Source of the DNA: Acidaminococcus hominis
Lineage (GTDB): Bacteria > Bacillota > Negativicutes > Acidaminococcales > Acidaminococcaceae
Reading direction: 5' to 3' (one strand)
Assembly (NCBI RefSeq): GCF_021044795.1
Contig: NZ_JAJNOP010000003.1
Length of the DNA: 64,000 nt
Made by a program: the position numbers and the translations under genes. The notes under the pieces are model-generated. The model did not search any database, was not told the DNA's origin, and saw only the letters and a program-made list of their open reading frames with translations. Of the stretch, positions 1 to 8,790 are shown in pieces (the stretch's first letter is position 1; each line of letters starts with the position of its first letter).

Positions 1-30
1 GTCAATGCCTGGCTGAACCGGGACCGGTAA
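1..30 (+). CDS. C-terminal tail of an upstream gene (partial)
   Basis: The first bases read in frame as VNAWLNRDR followed by TAA, and a bidirectional intrinsic terminator follows about 20 bases later. This is what the 3' end of a plus-strand gene entering from the left would look like. Nine residues are too few to identify the protein. Confidence 0.5.
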   Translation, partial: VNAWLNRDR

Positions 31-51
31 GCAGCCCGTTTCCAGCTACAT

Positions 52-99
52 AAAAAAGGATCTTTCTTTGTCAGCAGACAGAGGAAGATCCCTTTTTTT
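52..99. terminator. bidirectional intrinsic terminator
   Basis: A 15-base stem (GGATCTTTCTTTGTC pairing with GACAGAGGAAGATCC, two G-U or mismatched pairs) is flanked by A6 on the left and T7 on the right, so it can stop transcription from both sides. It separates the plus-strand gene tail from the minus-strand trkH locus. Confidence 0.85.
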
Positions 100-106
100 A
101 CCCTTT

Positions 107-1484
107 TTAGTTGCGATTCCAAGTTTTGGGGTAGAACAGGATCAGCATGGGAAGCAGCTCCAATCTGCCTGCCAGCATATCAAAAATCAACACCAATTTG
201 GAAAAAGGCGCATAAGCGCTGAAGTTCTGGGTAGGTCCCACACCGGCCAGCCCAGGGCCGATATTGTTCAAGGTGGCGGCCACCGCCGTAAAGTTGGTTT
301 CAAAATCAAAATTATCCAGACTGACCAGCAGCACGGAAATGCCAAAAATCAGACAGTAGGTTACCAGAAAAATATAAATGGAGTTCAATACTTTGCTGTC
401 CACCACTTTGCCATCCATCCGAATCCGCTGGATTCCGTGAGGATGAATCAGCTGTTCCATTTCCAAATGAATGGATTTGAAAATCAGCACAATCCGGCTG
501 ACCTTCACACCGCCGCCAGTGGAACCGGCGCAGGCTCCCACAATCATCAGCAGCACCAGGATGCATTTGGCAAAGCTGGGCCACAGGTCAAAATCCACCG
601 TGCTAAAACCCGTAGTGGTCATAATGCTGGCCACCTGAAAAAAGGCAGCCCGCAGGGCTTCTTCCAACGTAGAGAAATAGCTGTGGATCTGCCAGGTCAC
701 CAGGAGTCCCGCAGCTGCAACAATGGAAAGATAGGCCCGTACTTCTTCCAGGCGGAAGGCTTCCTTGGCCTTCCGAATGAGCATCAGGTAATAGTAGCTG
801 AAGTTGACCCCAAAAGCAATCATAAAAATGGTAATAATCCACTGTTGAAGGGGCGTATAGTCGGCGCAGCTGCTGTTGACAATGCCAAAGCCGCCGGTGC
901 CGGCAGTGCCAAAGGTAATGCACAGGTTATGGAACCAGTTCATCCCCGTAAGGGCCAGAAGGCAAATCATAAGTAAGGTCATGCCCAGGTAGATTCGGTA
1001 TAGCACGATGGCCGTGTTTCTCACCCGGGGTACAAACTTGGAAACGTCCGGTCCGGGACTTTCAGCCTTCATCAGATTCATTTGGGTGCCGCCGGTACTG
1101 GAAGGCACCAGCATCAGGATAAAGACCAGCACCCCCATGCCCCCTATCCAGTGGGAAAAGCTCCGCCAAAAAAGCGAAGTATGGGACAGGGCCTCCACAT
1201 CCGGCAGGATGGAAGAGCCGGTAGTGGTAAAGCCGGAAACAATCTCAAACAGGGCATCAGGAAAGGCCTACCGCCACAAAACCTTCTCGTTGGTAAATGG
1301 TCCGGTTTTCCACCTTCCGGCGTCTGGCCGTATAGCCCAGAACCATGGCAATGAGAGAAAGTGCAAAATAGACCATTCCCTGGTCTTCATGGTAGATCAG
1401 GGAAATAATGCAGGGCAGGAGCATAATCATCCCCTCGGTGGCGAGGATCCAGGACAGCACCTGTCCAATGACAGGATAATTCAT
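107..1484 (-). pseudogene. trkH: TrkH-type potassium channel subunit, broken by a small internal deletion
   Basis: TrkH forms the membrane pore of the Trk/Ktr potassium uptake system. The N-terminal 75 codons read through REGFVAVGLS and stop at a TGA. One frame over, the sequence continues without a gap in homology as FPDALFEIVSGFTTTGSSILPDVEAL and onward to a normal C-terminus. In intact family members about 20 residues (the second transmembrane segment, roughly W-[IL]-x-S-L-F-G-A-L-P-F) lie between GLS and the PDALFE equivalent. Around 60 bases therefore seem to be missing, with loss of frame, at a CTTTCC/TTTCCT microhomology near 1258-1266. The first selectivity-filter loop (TTTGS) and the rest of the pore are present. 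The gene lies 17 bases after trkA in the same orientation. It is either a true pseudogene, a phase-variable or recent mutation, or an assembly error. Confidence 0.8.
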
Positions 1485-1501
1485 GATAAGATGCTCCTTT
1501 G

Positions 1502-2857
1502 CTAGGCCAAAATGTTATAGATATCATGGAAGCCCAGGTGGACGGTCACTACAATGACTGTATCCCCCACATGGAATTCATCTTGGCCGCCAGGAATAAT
1601 CAGACGCCCGTTGCGTACAATACCGGCAATCAGGACCCCTTCCTTGATTTTCATATCCACCAGCTTTTGGCCAATAATCATGGACTCCTTGTCAATCAAA
1701 AATTCCAAGGCCTCTACCCGCCCGTTCATCAGCCGATACAAGGTTTCCACGTTGGATTCCATGCTGTTGCCGGCGGCCCGGACGTATTGGACAATCTGCT
1801 GGGCTGTAAGTTTTTTAGGGTTTACCACGCTGTCCAACTGCAAGCCTTCGATAACGTCCCCGAAGTCCACGTGATTCACCTTGGTTACCACTTTTCCTTC
1901 CATCTGCTTCAAGGCATACATGGAAAGGATGGCATTGACTTCGTCCATACCGGTACAGGCTACAAAGCCGTCCATATTCTCAATATGTTCTTCTTTTAAC
2001 AACTCTTCTTCGGTGCCGTCCCCGCAGTCCACGGTAACCCCCGGCAGGCCTTCCACCAATTCTTCACAGCGGTCCATATCCTTTTCAATGATTTTCACAT
2101 TGATCCGGTTGTCCCGAAGGATTTTGGACAGGTAATAGGTGATATCCCCGCCGCCTACAATCATCACGTCCTTGCACTTGTTGGTGCGCACGCCGATTTT
2201 CTTGAAGAATTCCTGGGCGTCCGCCGGCATGGCAATGATGGTCAGAATATCCCCGGCCTGGATTACCGTATCCCCATGGGGGACCATAATCTTATTGTTC
2301 CGCTCGATAATGCACACCAATAGATTGGTGGTAAGAGGAGCCAAAGCCTTCAGGGATTTGCCCAAAAGGGGAGAATTGCGCGGGACCCTAAAACGCAGCA
2401 TATCAATGCGATCCTTGGCAAAGCTAAAGATTTCAATAGCTTGGGGAAAATTCAGCAGCCGGGCAATTTCCTTAGCAGCTTCCAGTTCCGGATTGATGGT
2501 CATGGACAGATTCAGCCCCCGCTGAAGGAAATGGCGCTCCGCCGAATAATGGGGACTCCGTACCCGGGCAATGGTATGGCATCGGGTATTGTTCAGTTTG
2601 GCAATGACGCAGGTTAACAGGTTGACTTCATCGCTTTCGGTTACGGCAATCAGCATATCCGCGTGTTCTAAATCCGCCTGGCTCAGCACCGTAAAGCTGG
2701 AACCGTTCCCCACGATTCCCATGACATCGTAATTGGTAGAAATATTACGAATCAAGCTGGCATTGGTATCGATTACCGTTACATTATTATTCTCTTGAAT
2801 CAGCTGGGTGGTGATGGTTCGCCCAACTTTTCCGCACCCCACAACAATAATCTGCAT
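1502..2857 (-). CDS. trkA: TrkA, NAD-binding regulatory subunit of potassium uptake
   Basis: TrkA is the cytoplasmic gating subunit that binds NAD(H)/nucleotides and docks on TrkH. The 451-residue product has the full tandem architecture: RCK-N (about 1-120, Rossmann glycines VGCGKVGRT at 5-13), RCK-C (about 140-222), a second RCK-N (about 228-345, VGGGDITYY) and a second RCK-C (about 370-450). I start it at ATG 2857, not the longer upstream reading, because TAGGAG lies about 10 bases before it and MQIIVVGCGKVG is the family N-terminus. It is first in a two-gene unit with the damaged trkH, so its own partner may be non-functional. Another TrkH or Ktr subunit elsewhere could still use it. Confidence 0.93.
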   Translation of the reverse strand: MQIIVVGCGKVGRTITTQLIQENNNVTVIDTNASLIRNISTNYDVMGIVGNGSSFTVLSQADLEHADMLIAVTESDEVNLLTCVIAKLNNTRCHTIARVRSPHYSAERHFLQRGLNLSMTINPELEAAKEIARLLNFPQAIEIFSFAKDRIDMLRFRVPRNSPLLGKSLKALAPLTTNLLVCIIERNNKIMVPHGDTVIQAGDILTIIAMPADAQEFFKKIGVRTNKCKDVMIVGGGDITYYLSKILRDNRINVKIIEKDMDRCEELVEGLPGVTVDCGDGTEEELLKEEHIENMDGFVACTGMDEVNAILSMYALKQMEGKVVTKVNHVDFGDVIEGLQLDSVVNPKKLTAQQIVQYVRAAGNSMESNVETLYRLMNGRVEALEFLIDKESMIIGQKLVDMKIKEGVLIAGIVRNGRLIIPGGQDEFHVGDTVIVVTVHLGFHDIYNILA

Positions 2858-2969
2858 TTTCGCTAAACTCCTACTTTTCTTGTTATGAAAATAACTATAC
2901 ACTACCTCTATAAAAAAAGCTAGAGAATATTAGGCTATTAATGTAACAAAGTTTATAAATCTATGTTAG

Positions 2970-3464
2970 CTAGTCATGAATCCGGCCTTCCAGCAGCTGG
3001 CCCAGAAGAACCCCGGCCATACCGGTAAGCCATTGGAAGGGCAAAAACGCAGCCAGGACCGGCGGTAGCATGGCAGGCGGCAGCTGGAGCACCAACAATT
3101 GGCCCAGGCTAAGACACAGGCCCAGGACCAGGCTTTTCACCGCCGGAGCCCAAAACAGGGTCCAGCGCAAACTCTTTCTGCGCCCTGTCAGCTCCACATA
3201 AATCCCGTTGCCCAAAAAAATCACTGGAATCAAAAAGGGCTGAATATGCCCCTGAAAAAAAGCAATCACCGGCAGCGCCAGCGCAGTGACCCAGGCAAGC
3301 TGGGAGGAGGTATACCGGCTGCTGAGAAACAGTACCGTATTGACCAGCGTCCCTATCAGCAAAGTCAAGACCGGCACCGGCAGGGGCAGTACCAGCCGCA
3401 GCTGCTGGGAAAGTGCCCCTACTGCCAACAGCAGGGCTCCCCGCACCAATAGTTTCACTTCCAC
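2970..3464 (-). CDS. small integral membrane protein, function unknown
   Basis: The 164-residue product is almost entirely hydrophobic, with about five or six predicted membrane segments separated by short loops, one basic (TGRRKSLRW). The size and topology resemble ECF-transporter substrate-binding (S) components, but I see no diagnostic motif, so this is only a suggestion. The start is GTG with GGGAG eight bases upstream. It is divergent from the acyltransferase gene and about 110 bases upstream of trkA in the same orientation, with no clear terminator in between. Confidence 0.7.
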   Translation of the reverse strand: MEVKLLVRGALLLAVGALSQQLRLVLPLPVPVLTLLIGTLVNTVLFLSSRYTSSQLAWVTALALPVIAFFQGHIQPFLIPVIFLGNGIYVELTGRRKSLRWTLFWAPAVKSLVLGLCLSLGQLLVLQLPPAMLPPVLAAFLPFQWLTGMAGVLLGQLLEGRIHD

Positions 3465-3543
3465 AAAACCGTCTCCCTTCTTGCAAGAATCTGAGAAAAA
3501 TCAGCGAAAAAGAAAATACTCCGTAAGAAACCAGAAAAACCTC

Positions 3544-3572
3544 TTGTTCTTCTTTCCGGAGATACTTATAAT
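3544..3572 (+). promoter_or_regulatory. sigma-70 promoter for the acyltransferase gene
   Basis: TTGTTC, a 17-base spacer and a perfect TATAAT. Transcription would start about 60 bases before the GTG start codon. Confidence 0.7.
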
Positions 3573-3641
3573 GATTAAGTTAGCATAAATTTCCTGGTTT
3601 TGCCTGGTTTGCAGGCACCGGGAGTAAGCCTGGAGGTTTTC

Positions 3642-4736
3642 GTGAGAAAGCGCAATCCCATATTTGATAATCTGCGGGGCATCTGTATGCTGGGGGTCAT
3701 TGCCATCCACGTAGGCAGTATGGCCGTCAGTGCGGAAGCTGCCACCCCGTTTTTGGTTCTGATCACCAATATTCTGAGCCGCTACAGCGTGCCCACCTTT
3801 TTTTTCATTTCGGGCTACGGGCTATTTTACACCCATCCCCTGGAAGAACCCTTTTCCTATGGCCGCTTCCTTCAGAAAAGGCTAAAAAGCATAGCCCTCC
3901 CCTATGTGGTTACCTCTCTATTATACATCTGTTATTACAGTTTTACTTCACAAAATCCTAACCTATTGCTGCCAGAGAATGTTTTGTTCTGTCTTTTCTT
4001 TGGCACCGGCGTCTACCACATCTATTTCCTGGTGATTCTGCTCTGGTTCTACATCCTGTTCCCCCTGTGGCGAGGGATGATGCGGGTTCTGGAAAAAATG
4101 GGCCTGAAGCTGGGCATGGCTATTTTGTTTGTTTTACAGGTGGCCCTGTACCAATTCAGCTTTGTGTTCTGGTCCTATCCGGACTGGATTGCAGACAATC
4201 CCGTGCTGCTGAACCTGTGCCAATACCGGCTGAACTACTTTCCGTTTTTCTATCTGTTCGTATTCATGCTGGGCGGGGTCATTGCCCGGCACTACGGCGC
4301 CTTTGACAGACTGCTGACCCGGCATAAGCTGCCCATAGCCCTGTTCTTTGGGCTCAGCGCCAGCTTTAATACCTGGCTGTTCTACCGCTGGACCAACCTG
4401 TGGGGCATGCCCTATGAAGATACGGTCAATTACCTGCAGCAGCTAAGCCTGCCTGGCCTGGTGTTCACCCTTGCCTGTATCCTGTTCTTCAGCCTGCTGC
4501 TGAAACAGGGCTGGTATCCCTGTAAAACCGCCCTGCGGAAAATGTCCGACCGTTCCTTCCTGATTTATCTGGTCCACCCCTTCTTCATCGACCAACTGGA
4601 ACTGGTAACGAACAAACTGTTTGGCTCCCTGGAACACGTTTCCATTGCCCTATTCTATGTAATTATCTTGTTCATCTCTTACCTGTTCGCCGTGCTTTGG
4701 CACCGGCTGCGCAGCTCCAAGGCCAAGGCAGCCTGA
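3642..4736 (+). CDS. acyltransferase-3 family membrane protein
   Basis: Proteins of this family transfer acyl groups from the cytoplasm to extracytoplasmic glycans or other envelope targets through a bundle of about ten membrane helices. The 364-residue product has the characteristic N-terminal NLRGICMLGVIAIHV segment (conserved R and H) and the late SDRSFLIYLVHPFF segment. I choose GTG 3642 because GGAGG lies five bases upstream; an upstream TTG at 3600 has no ribosome-binding site. The gene stands alone between its own promoter and terminator, so the substrate cannot be inferred from neighbours. O-acetylation of a surface polysaccharide is one possibility. Confidence 0.85.
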   Translation: MRKRNPIFDNLRGICMLGVIAIHVGSMAVSAEAATPFLVLITNILSRYSVPTFFFISGYGLFYTHPLEEPFSYGRFLQKRLKSIALPYVVTSLLYICYYSFTSQNPNLLLPENVLFCLFFGTGVYHIYFLVILLWFYILFPLWRGMMRVLEKMGLKLGMAILFVLQVALYQFSFVFWSYPDWIADNPVLLNLCQYRLNYFPFFYLFVFMLGGVIARHYGAFDRLLTRHKLPIALFFGLSASFNTWLFYRWTNLWGMPYEDTVNYLQQLSLPGLVFTLACILFFSLLLKQGWYPCKTALRKMSDRSFLIYLVHPFFIDQLELVTNKLFGSLEHVSIALFYVIILFISYLFAVLWHRLRSSKAKAA

Positions 4737-4751
4737 GCTTTCTCAAAGACA

Positions 4752-4783
4752 AACCCCATCCGACCCGATCGGATGGGGTTTTC
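4752..4783 (+). terminator. intrinsic terminator
   Basis: AACCCCATCCGA pairs with TCGGATGGGGTT around a five-base loop and runs into TTTT. It ends the acyltransferase transcript just before the convergent pyk gene. Confidence 0.85.
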
Positions 4784-4805
4784 TGCAGCCTGAAAGGTTC
4801 CAGGT

Positions 4806-6554
4806 TTATTTTACGTTGATTTTCCCAGCATACACGGAACCCGTAGCTACATCCAGGGTTACCACGTCACCGGTCTTCACAGCATCCATGACGCCGGAAG
4901 CCCCTACAATAACAGGGATACCATAGTTGATGCCGATAATGGCCGCAGGAGAAGTAAAACCGCCTTCTTCTGCAATAATGCCGCCAGCCTGGGCTGCCGT
5001 GGTACCCATTTCGTTTTCCAGGGCGGCCACTGCCAGGATCATGCTCGGGCGGAAGTTTTCCAGGTCGGACTTGGTCCGGACCTTGCAAATGGTGCCTGTA
5101 GCAGCACGCTTGCCAATGCCTTGGCCCTGCACCAGCTTATGGCCAACGTGGATTACTTGGATCAGGTTGGTGCTGCCCACCTTGCCCACGTTCATGCCGG
5201 CCGTTACCACCACAGAATCCCCTTTGTGCAGCAGGTCTGCATCCAGAGCCCGTTCAATGGAGGTTTCAATCAGGGAATCCGTGCTGGTTCTGTTGTCCCC
5301 CATCAGCGGCGTAACGCCCCAATAGAGGGTCATCCGGCGCAGGCTGGCAGGAACCGGTGACACGGCTACCACCGTTGCTTTGGGCCGGTATTTGGCCACC
5401 AGCCGGGCGGTATAGCCGGACTCGGTAATGGACAAAATGGCGTTGGCTTCCAGTTCCGTAGCAATCTGCACGGTAGCATGGCTGATGGCATCCGTCATCT
5501 GTACATGGGCGCCAATACCCTTATGCTGGAACAAGGTCACATAATCGAAAGCCTGCTCCGTCCGGGTAGCAATCCGGGCCATGGTCTGCACCGCTTCCAA
5601 AGGATACGCCCCAGAGGCTGTTTCCCCGCTGAGCATAATAGCGTCGGTACCGTCAAAGATGGAGTTGGCCACATCGTTGGCTTCTGCCCTGGTAGCCCGG
5701 TAGTTGGTAATCATGCTTTCCAGCATCTGGGTAGCTGTAACCACCGGCTTCCCCAGCTGGTTGCACTTGGCAATAATCTGTTTTTGGACAATGGGCACAT
5801 CTTCCATGGGAATCTCTACCCCCAGATCCCCCCGGGCCACCATAACACCGTCGGCCACCTGGAGAATCTCATCGATGTTGTCCACGCCTTCCTGGTTTTC
5901 AATCTTGGCAATAATCCCCATGGAGGAGCCAATCCGTTCCAGCAGACGGCGGATTTCCATAACGTCCCGGGCATTGCGCACAAAGGATGCCGCCACATAG
6001 TCCATGCCCTGCTGGGCAGCGAAGGTAATGTCGTCTTCGTCCTGTTTGGACATAAAGGGCAGCTTCAGGAAAGCCCCAGGCACTGCCACCCGTTTCCGGG
6101 AGGAGATTTCCCCACCGTTGATGACGATGGTATCAATTTCCTTGTCGGTGGTGGATTGGACTTCCAGGGACAGTTTCCCATCATTCAAGAGGATTTTATC
6201 CCCTTTGCGGACTTCCGAAGGCAGGCCGGCATAATTTACATGGGCCTTTTCTGCCGTTCCTTCTACCTCGTCCACCGTCAGCGTAAAGTGGCTGCCAGGC
6301 ACTAGCGTGGTCTTATCCCCCTTGAAAAGACCCAGCCGCATTTCAGGCCCCTTGGTATCGGCTACATAGCCAATGACCTTTCCCGTTTCCTTCACAGCTT
6401 CCTTTAACAGATTCAGGCGGGTTTCGCATTCACTGTGGGAGCCATGGGAAAAGTTGAAACGGGCCAGGTCCATCCCTGCCCGAATCATTTTGACCAGCAG
6501 GTCCTTTTTGTCCGTAGCTGGTCCCAGGGTGCAGATAATTTTTGTCTTTTTCAT
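4806..6554 (-). CDS. pyk: pyruvate kinase with C-terminal PEP-utilizer-like domain
   Basis: Catalyses PEP + ADP to pyruvate + ATP, the last step of glycolysis. The 582 residues match the long Bacillus/Geobacillus form: a TIM-barrel with substrate and metal motifs (MDLARFNFSHG near 30, KIENQEGVDNIDEI, GDLGVEIPMEDVP, ATQMLESM), an inserted beta domain, an allosteric C domain, and an extra about 110-residue PEP-utilizer-like tail. In that tail the usual TSHAA histidine is TSPAA, so no phospho-histidine could form; this fits a structural role. The start has an AGGGG-like site six bases upstream. The gene lies 64 bases behind etfA, but a terminator-type hairpin fills most of that gap. Confidence 0.97.
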   Translation of the reverse strand: MKKTKIICTLGPATDKKDLLVKMIRAGMDLARFNFSHGSHSECETRLNLLKEAVKETGKVIGYVADTKGPEMRLGLFKGDKTTLVPGSHFTLTVDEVEGTAEKAHVNYAGLPSEVRKGDKILLNDGKLSLEVQSTTDKEIDTIVINGGEISSRKRVAVPGAFLKLPFMSKQDEDDITFAAQQGMDYVAASFVRNARDVMEIRRLLERIGSSMGIIAKIENQEGVDNIDEILQVADGVMVARGDLGVEIPMEDVPIVQKQIIAKCNQLGKPVVTATQMLESMITNYRATRAEANDVANSIFDGTDAIMLSGETASGAYPLEAVQTMARIATRTEQAFDYVTLFQHKGIGAHVQMTDAISHATVQIATELEANAILSITESGYTARLVAKYRPKATVVAVSPVPASLRRMTLYWGVTPLMGDNRTSTDSLIETSIERALDADLLHKGDSVVVTAGMNVGKVGSTNLIQVIHVGHKLVQGQGIGKRAATGTICKVRTKSDLENFRPSMILAVAALENEMGTTAAQAGGIIAEEGGFTSPAAIIGINYGIPVIVGASGVMDAVKTGDVVTLDVATGSVYAGKINVK

Positions 6555-6567
6555 ATTGATCCCCTTC

Positions 6568-6601
6568 TAAAAATAGCCCGGGCTGAAACAGCCCGGACTA
6601 T
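6568..6601 (-). terminator. hairpin terminator or attenuator between etfA and pyk
   Basis: On the minus strand a stem with arms ATAGTCCGGGCTG and CAGCCCGGGCTAT (one mismatch), closed by a TTT loop, is followed by TTTTTAG. It ends only about 14 bases before the pyk start codon, with the pyk ribosome-binding site in between. Transcripts from the etf promoter should mostly stop here, so pyk would depend on read-through or on a promoter inside etfA. Confidence 0.75.
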
Positions 6602-6618
6602 TGGATTTCCATATGGAA

Positions 6619-7641
6619 TTAGGATTCTTTGAAAGCTTTGATCTTTGCAGTCAGCAGAGGCAGAATCTTCAAAGCATCGCCAACGATACCATACCGAGAG
6701 ATTTGGAACATAGGAGCGTCCGGATCCTTGTTGATGCAAATGATGGTATCGGATTTGCTCATACCAGCTTTATGCTGTACGGAACCGGAGATACCGCAGG
6801 CGAAGTAAATCTTCGGGGTAACGGTTTTACCGGATTGGCCTACTTGACGCGGATGTTCAATGAAGCCTTCATCTACTGCAGCACGGGAACCGCCTACAGC
6901 GCCGCCCAGTACATGAGCCAGGTCTTGCAGCAGAACGAAGTTTTCTTTGGCTTTCATGCCGCGGCCGCCGGAAGCAATGTATTCTGCATCGTCGATGGCC
7001 ATTTCGCCTTCAACCACAACAGGGTCTTTTCTGATGACTCTGACGCGGTCTTCTACATGGTTCTTCAGGGTGTAGTTGATAACTTCGCCTTTGCGGGAAG
7101 CATCGGGAGCCAGAGCCTTGAAGGTCTTAGGACGAACGGTACCCATTTGCGGAGTATGTTCTTTGCACAGGATGGTAGCCATGATGTTACCACCAGCAGC
7201 AGGACGGGTCCAATGAACCAGGCCGTTTTCTTCTACATCCAGGATGGTGCAGTCAGCGCACAGACCAGTGTTCATACGGGCAGCAACGCGGGGACCCAGG
7301 TCACGGCCGTCGTTGGTAGCGCCGATCAGAACAGCGGAAGGATGGTATTCAGCAATCAGTTCGCAGAAAGCGTTGGTGTACAGGTCGGTGGAATATTCCT
7401 TCAGGGAAGGATCTTCTACTACGTATACCAGGTCAGCGCCTTGGGCAATCAGATGTTGAGGAATGTCATTTGCTTTATCGGTGATCAAAACAGCAGCCAG
7501 TTTTTGGTTGCATTTGTCAGCCAAAGTTCTGCCTTCACCCAGCAGTTCGTTTACTACATGAACGGGTTTGCCATCATAATGTTCAACGTAAACCCATAAA
7601 TCTTTTTCGTTGCCGGTCTTCAGACCTTTCGTGTTAGCCAT
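6619..7641 (-). CDS. etfA: electron transfer flavoprotein alpha subunit
   Basis: EtfA carries the FAD that shuttles electrons to or from an acyl-CoA dehydrogenase. In Acidaminococcus fermentans the EtfAB-butyryl-CoA dehydrogenase system bifurcates electrons from NADH to ferredoxin and crotonyl-CoA. The 340-residue product has an N-terminal ETF domain and the diagnostic FAD-binding C domain from about residue 215 (GGAVGGSRAAVDEGF, QVGQSGKTVTPKIYFACGISG, QHKAGM). It follows etfB by 12 bases. The sequence closely resembles the A. fermentans protein as I remember it, so a bifurcating role is likely. No acyl-CoA dehydrogenase gene lies in this window. Confidence 0.96.
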   Translation of the reverse strand: MANTKGLKTGNEKDLWVYVEHYDGKPVHVVNELLGEGRTLADKCNQKLAAVLITDKANDIPQHLIAQGADLVYVVEDPSLKEYSTDLYTNAFCELIAEYHPSAVLIGATNDGRDLGPRVAARMNTGLCADCTILDVEENGLVHWTRPAAGGNIMATILCKEHTPQMGTVRPKTFKALAPDASRKGEVINYTLKNHVEDRVRVIRKDPVVVEGEMAIDDAEYIASGGRGMKAKENFVLLQDLAHVLGGAVGGSRAAVDEGFIEHPRQVGQSGKTVTPKIYFACGISGSVQHKAGMSKSDTIICINKDPDAPMFQISRYGIVGDALKILPLLTAKIKAFKES

Positions 7642-7653
7642 TTATTTCAAACC

Positions 7654-8445
7654 TCATTTCGTAATAATCTTGTCTTCAACCAGTTTTGCAACCAGTTTAT
7701 CTACAGCTTCTGCAGGATCTTCATCGGTGAAGATTTCGCCGTGAACCTGGGTAACTTTCGGAGTAAAGCTCTTCATTACCTGGGTCGGGGAACCGGGTTT
7801 ACCAATAATGTCCAGAGGAATCTGCAAATCAGCAGCGGTATATACGGGAACTTCAGTCTTTCTGGCTTTCAGTTTGCCTTTGATGCTGGCAAAACGCAGG
7901 TCTTTGCTGCGCATTACAGTAACTACGCAAGGCATCTTCATAGCCAAGGTTTGGGAAGTGTATTCGTTATCTCTGTCAACGATTACTTCATCGCCGTCAA
8001 CCTTAACTTTCAAAGCGCCGGTAACTTGCGGAAGGTCTAAGTGCTCTGCAATTTCAGGGCCAACCTGAGCGGTATCACCATCGATAGCCTGACGGCCGCA
8101 CAGGATCAGATCAGGAATGCCAAAATGTTTAATGGTGTTAGCCATAGCAGCACTGGTGGCCAGGGTATCTGCACCGCCGAAAGCTCTGTCACTGATCAGT
8201 TTGGCATCATCAGCGCCAACTGCCAGGCAGTCCTTCAAAACAGCTTCTGCATGAGGAGGTCCCATGGTAACAACCGTTACCTTAGCACCCATTTCATCTT
8301 TCAGTTCCAAAGCCGTTTCCAGAGCGTACTGGTCATACGGGTTCATGATATTTGTTACACCATCTCTAACGAGGTTGTTGGTAACCGGGTCAATTCTCAT
8401 TTCTGCGGTATCCGGCACCTGTTTTACACATACAACGATGTTCAT
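7654..8445 (-). CDS. etfB: electron transfer flavoprotein beta subunit
   Basis: EtfB binds the second flavin and, in bifurcating Etfs, the NADH-accepting beta-FAD. The 263 residues contain the family signature GRQAIDGDTAQVGPEIAEHL and VTVMRSKDLRFASIKGKLKARK, and the N-terminus MNIVVCVKQVPDTAEMRIDP is nearly that of A. fermentans EtfB. AGGAGG lies eight bases before the ATG. It is the first gene of etfBA, driven by a near-consensus promoter about 50 bases upstream that carries a long dyad at its -35 box, so tight control is likely. Confidence 0.96.
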   Translation of the reverse strand: MNIVVCVKQVPDTAEMRIDPVTNNLVRDGVTNIMNPYDQYALETALELKDEMGAKVTVVTMGPPHAEAVLKDCLAVGADDAKLISDRAFGGADTLATSAAMANTIKHFGIPDLILCGRQAIDGDTAQVGPEIAEHLDLPQVTGALKVKVDGDEVIVDRDNEYTSQTLAMKMPCVVTVMRSKDLRFASIKGKLKARKTEVPVYTAADLQIPLDIIGKPGSPTQVMKSFTPKVTQVHGEIFTDEDPAEAVDKLVAKLVEDKIITK

Positions 8446-8495
8446 TACAAAGCGACCTCCTAAAAATCTTTATTGTTCAAAACCACACATTTCAC

Positions 8496-8524
8496 ATTGT
8501 AGCACGTGTTTTCCCCTGTTGCAA
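8496..8524 (-). promoter_or_regulatory. etfBA promoter
   Basis: On the minus strand TTGCAA, a 17-base spacer and TACAAT, placing the start of transcription about 40 bases before the etfB ATG. Confidence 0.85.
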
Positions 8525-8545
8525 GAGATTGCTAATCCCTTGCAA
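8519..8545. promoter_or_regulatory. 27-base dyad overlapping the etfBA -35 box (candidate operator)
   Basis: The two outer 7-base arms (TTGCAAG and CTTGCAA) are perfect and the inner GATT/AATC blocks also match, so 22 of 27 positions are symmetric. The left arm contains the -35 hexamer itself. That position and length suggest a dimeric regulator, activator or repressor, of electron-bifurcating metabolism. I do not recognise the regulator. Confidence 0.65.
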
Positions 8546-8790
8546 AAGATTCTTCTTATTTCCCACTTTTTCACAAATGTTAAATTTCCTCCTGGAAGCT
8601 TCCTTTTTCGCCGGATTTTGGCATTCTTTTTCCTGGTCATGGGGTTTCTGTAACAGAAATATCTACAGAATTGTAGAAGAATTATCTCAATTTCAGGGTA
8701 CCAGCCCCGCTTTTCTCCGCCTGCAAAAAGTTGTTTCCGTTTTTCTCCAAAAGACACCCAAAGCCCTCTTTTCTACAAGCACGCAAAAGC

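Larger units (their letters stand above)
8446..8790. other. 345-base intergenic region upstream of etfB
   Basis: No credible gene. It holds the etfBA promoter and dyad near its left end and, at 8662-8677, a perfect 6-base inverted repeat (TCTACA-GAAT-TGTAGA). The rest is pyrimidine-rich on the plus strand. Short reading frames here have no ribosome-binding sites and unnatural composition. Confidence 0.6.

Noticed and set aside
6607..6618. Perfect 12-base palindrome just after the etfA stop codon
   Set aside because: Too short and simple to claim a site; it lies beside the hairpin already described.
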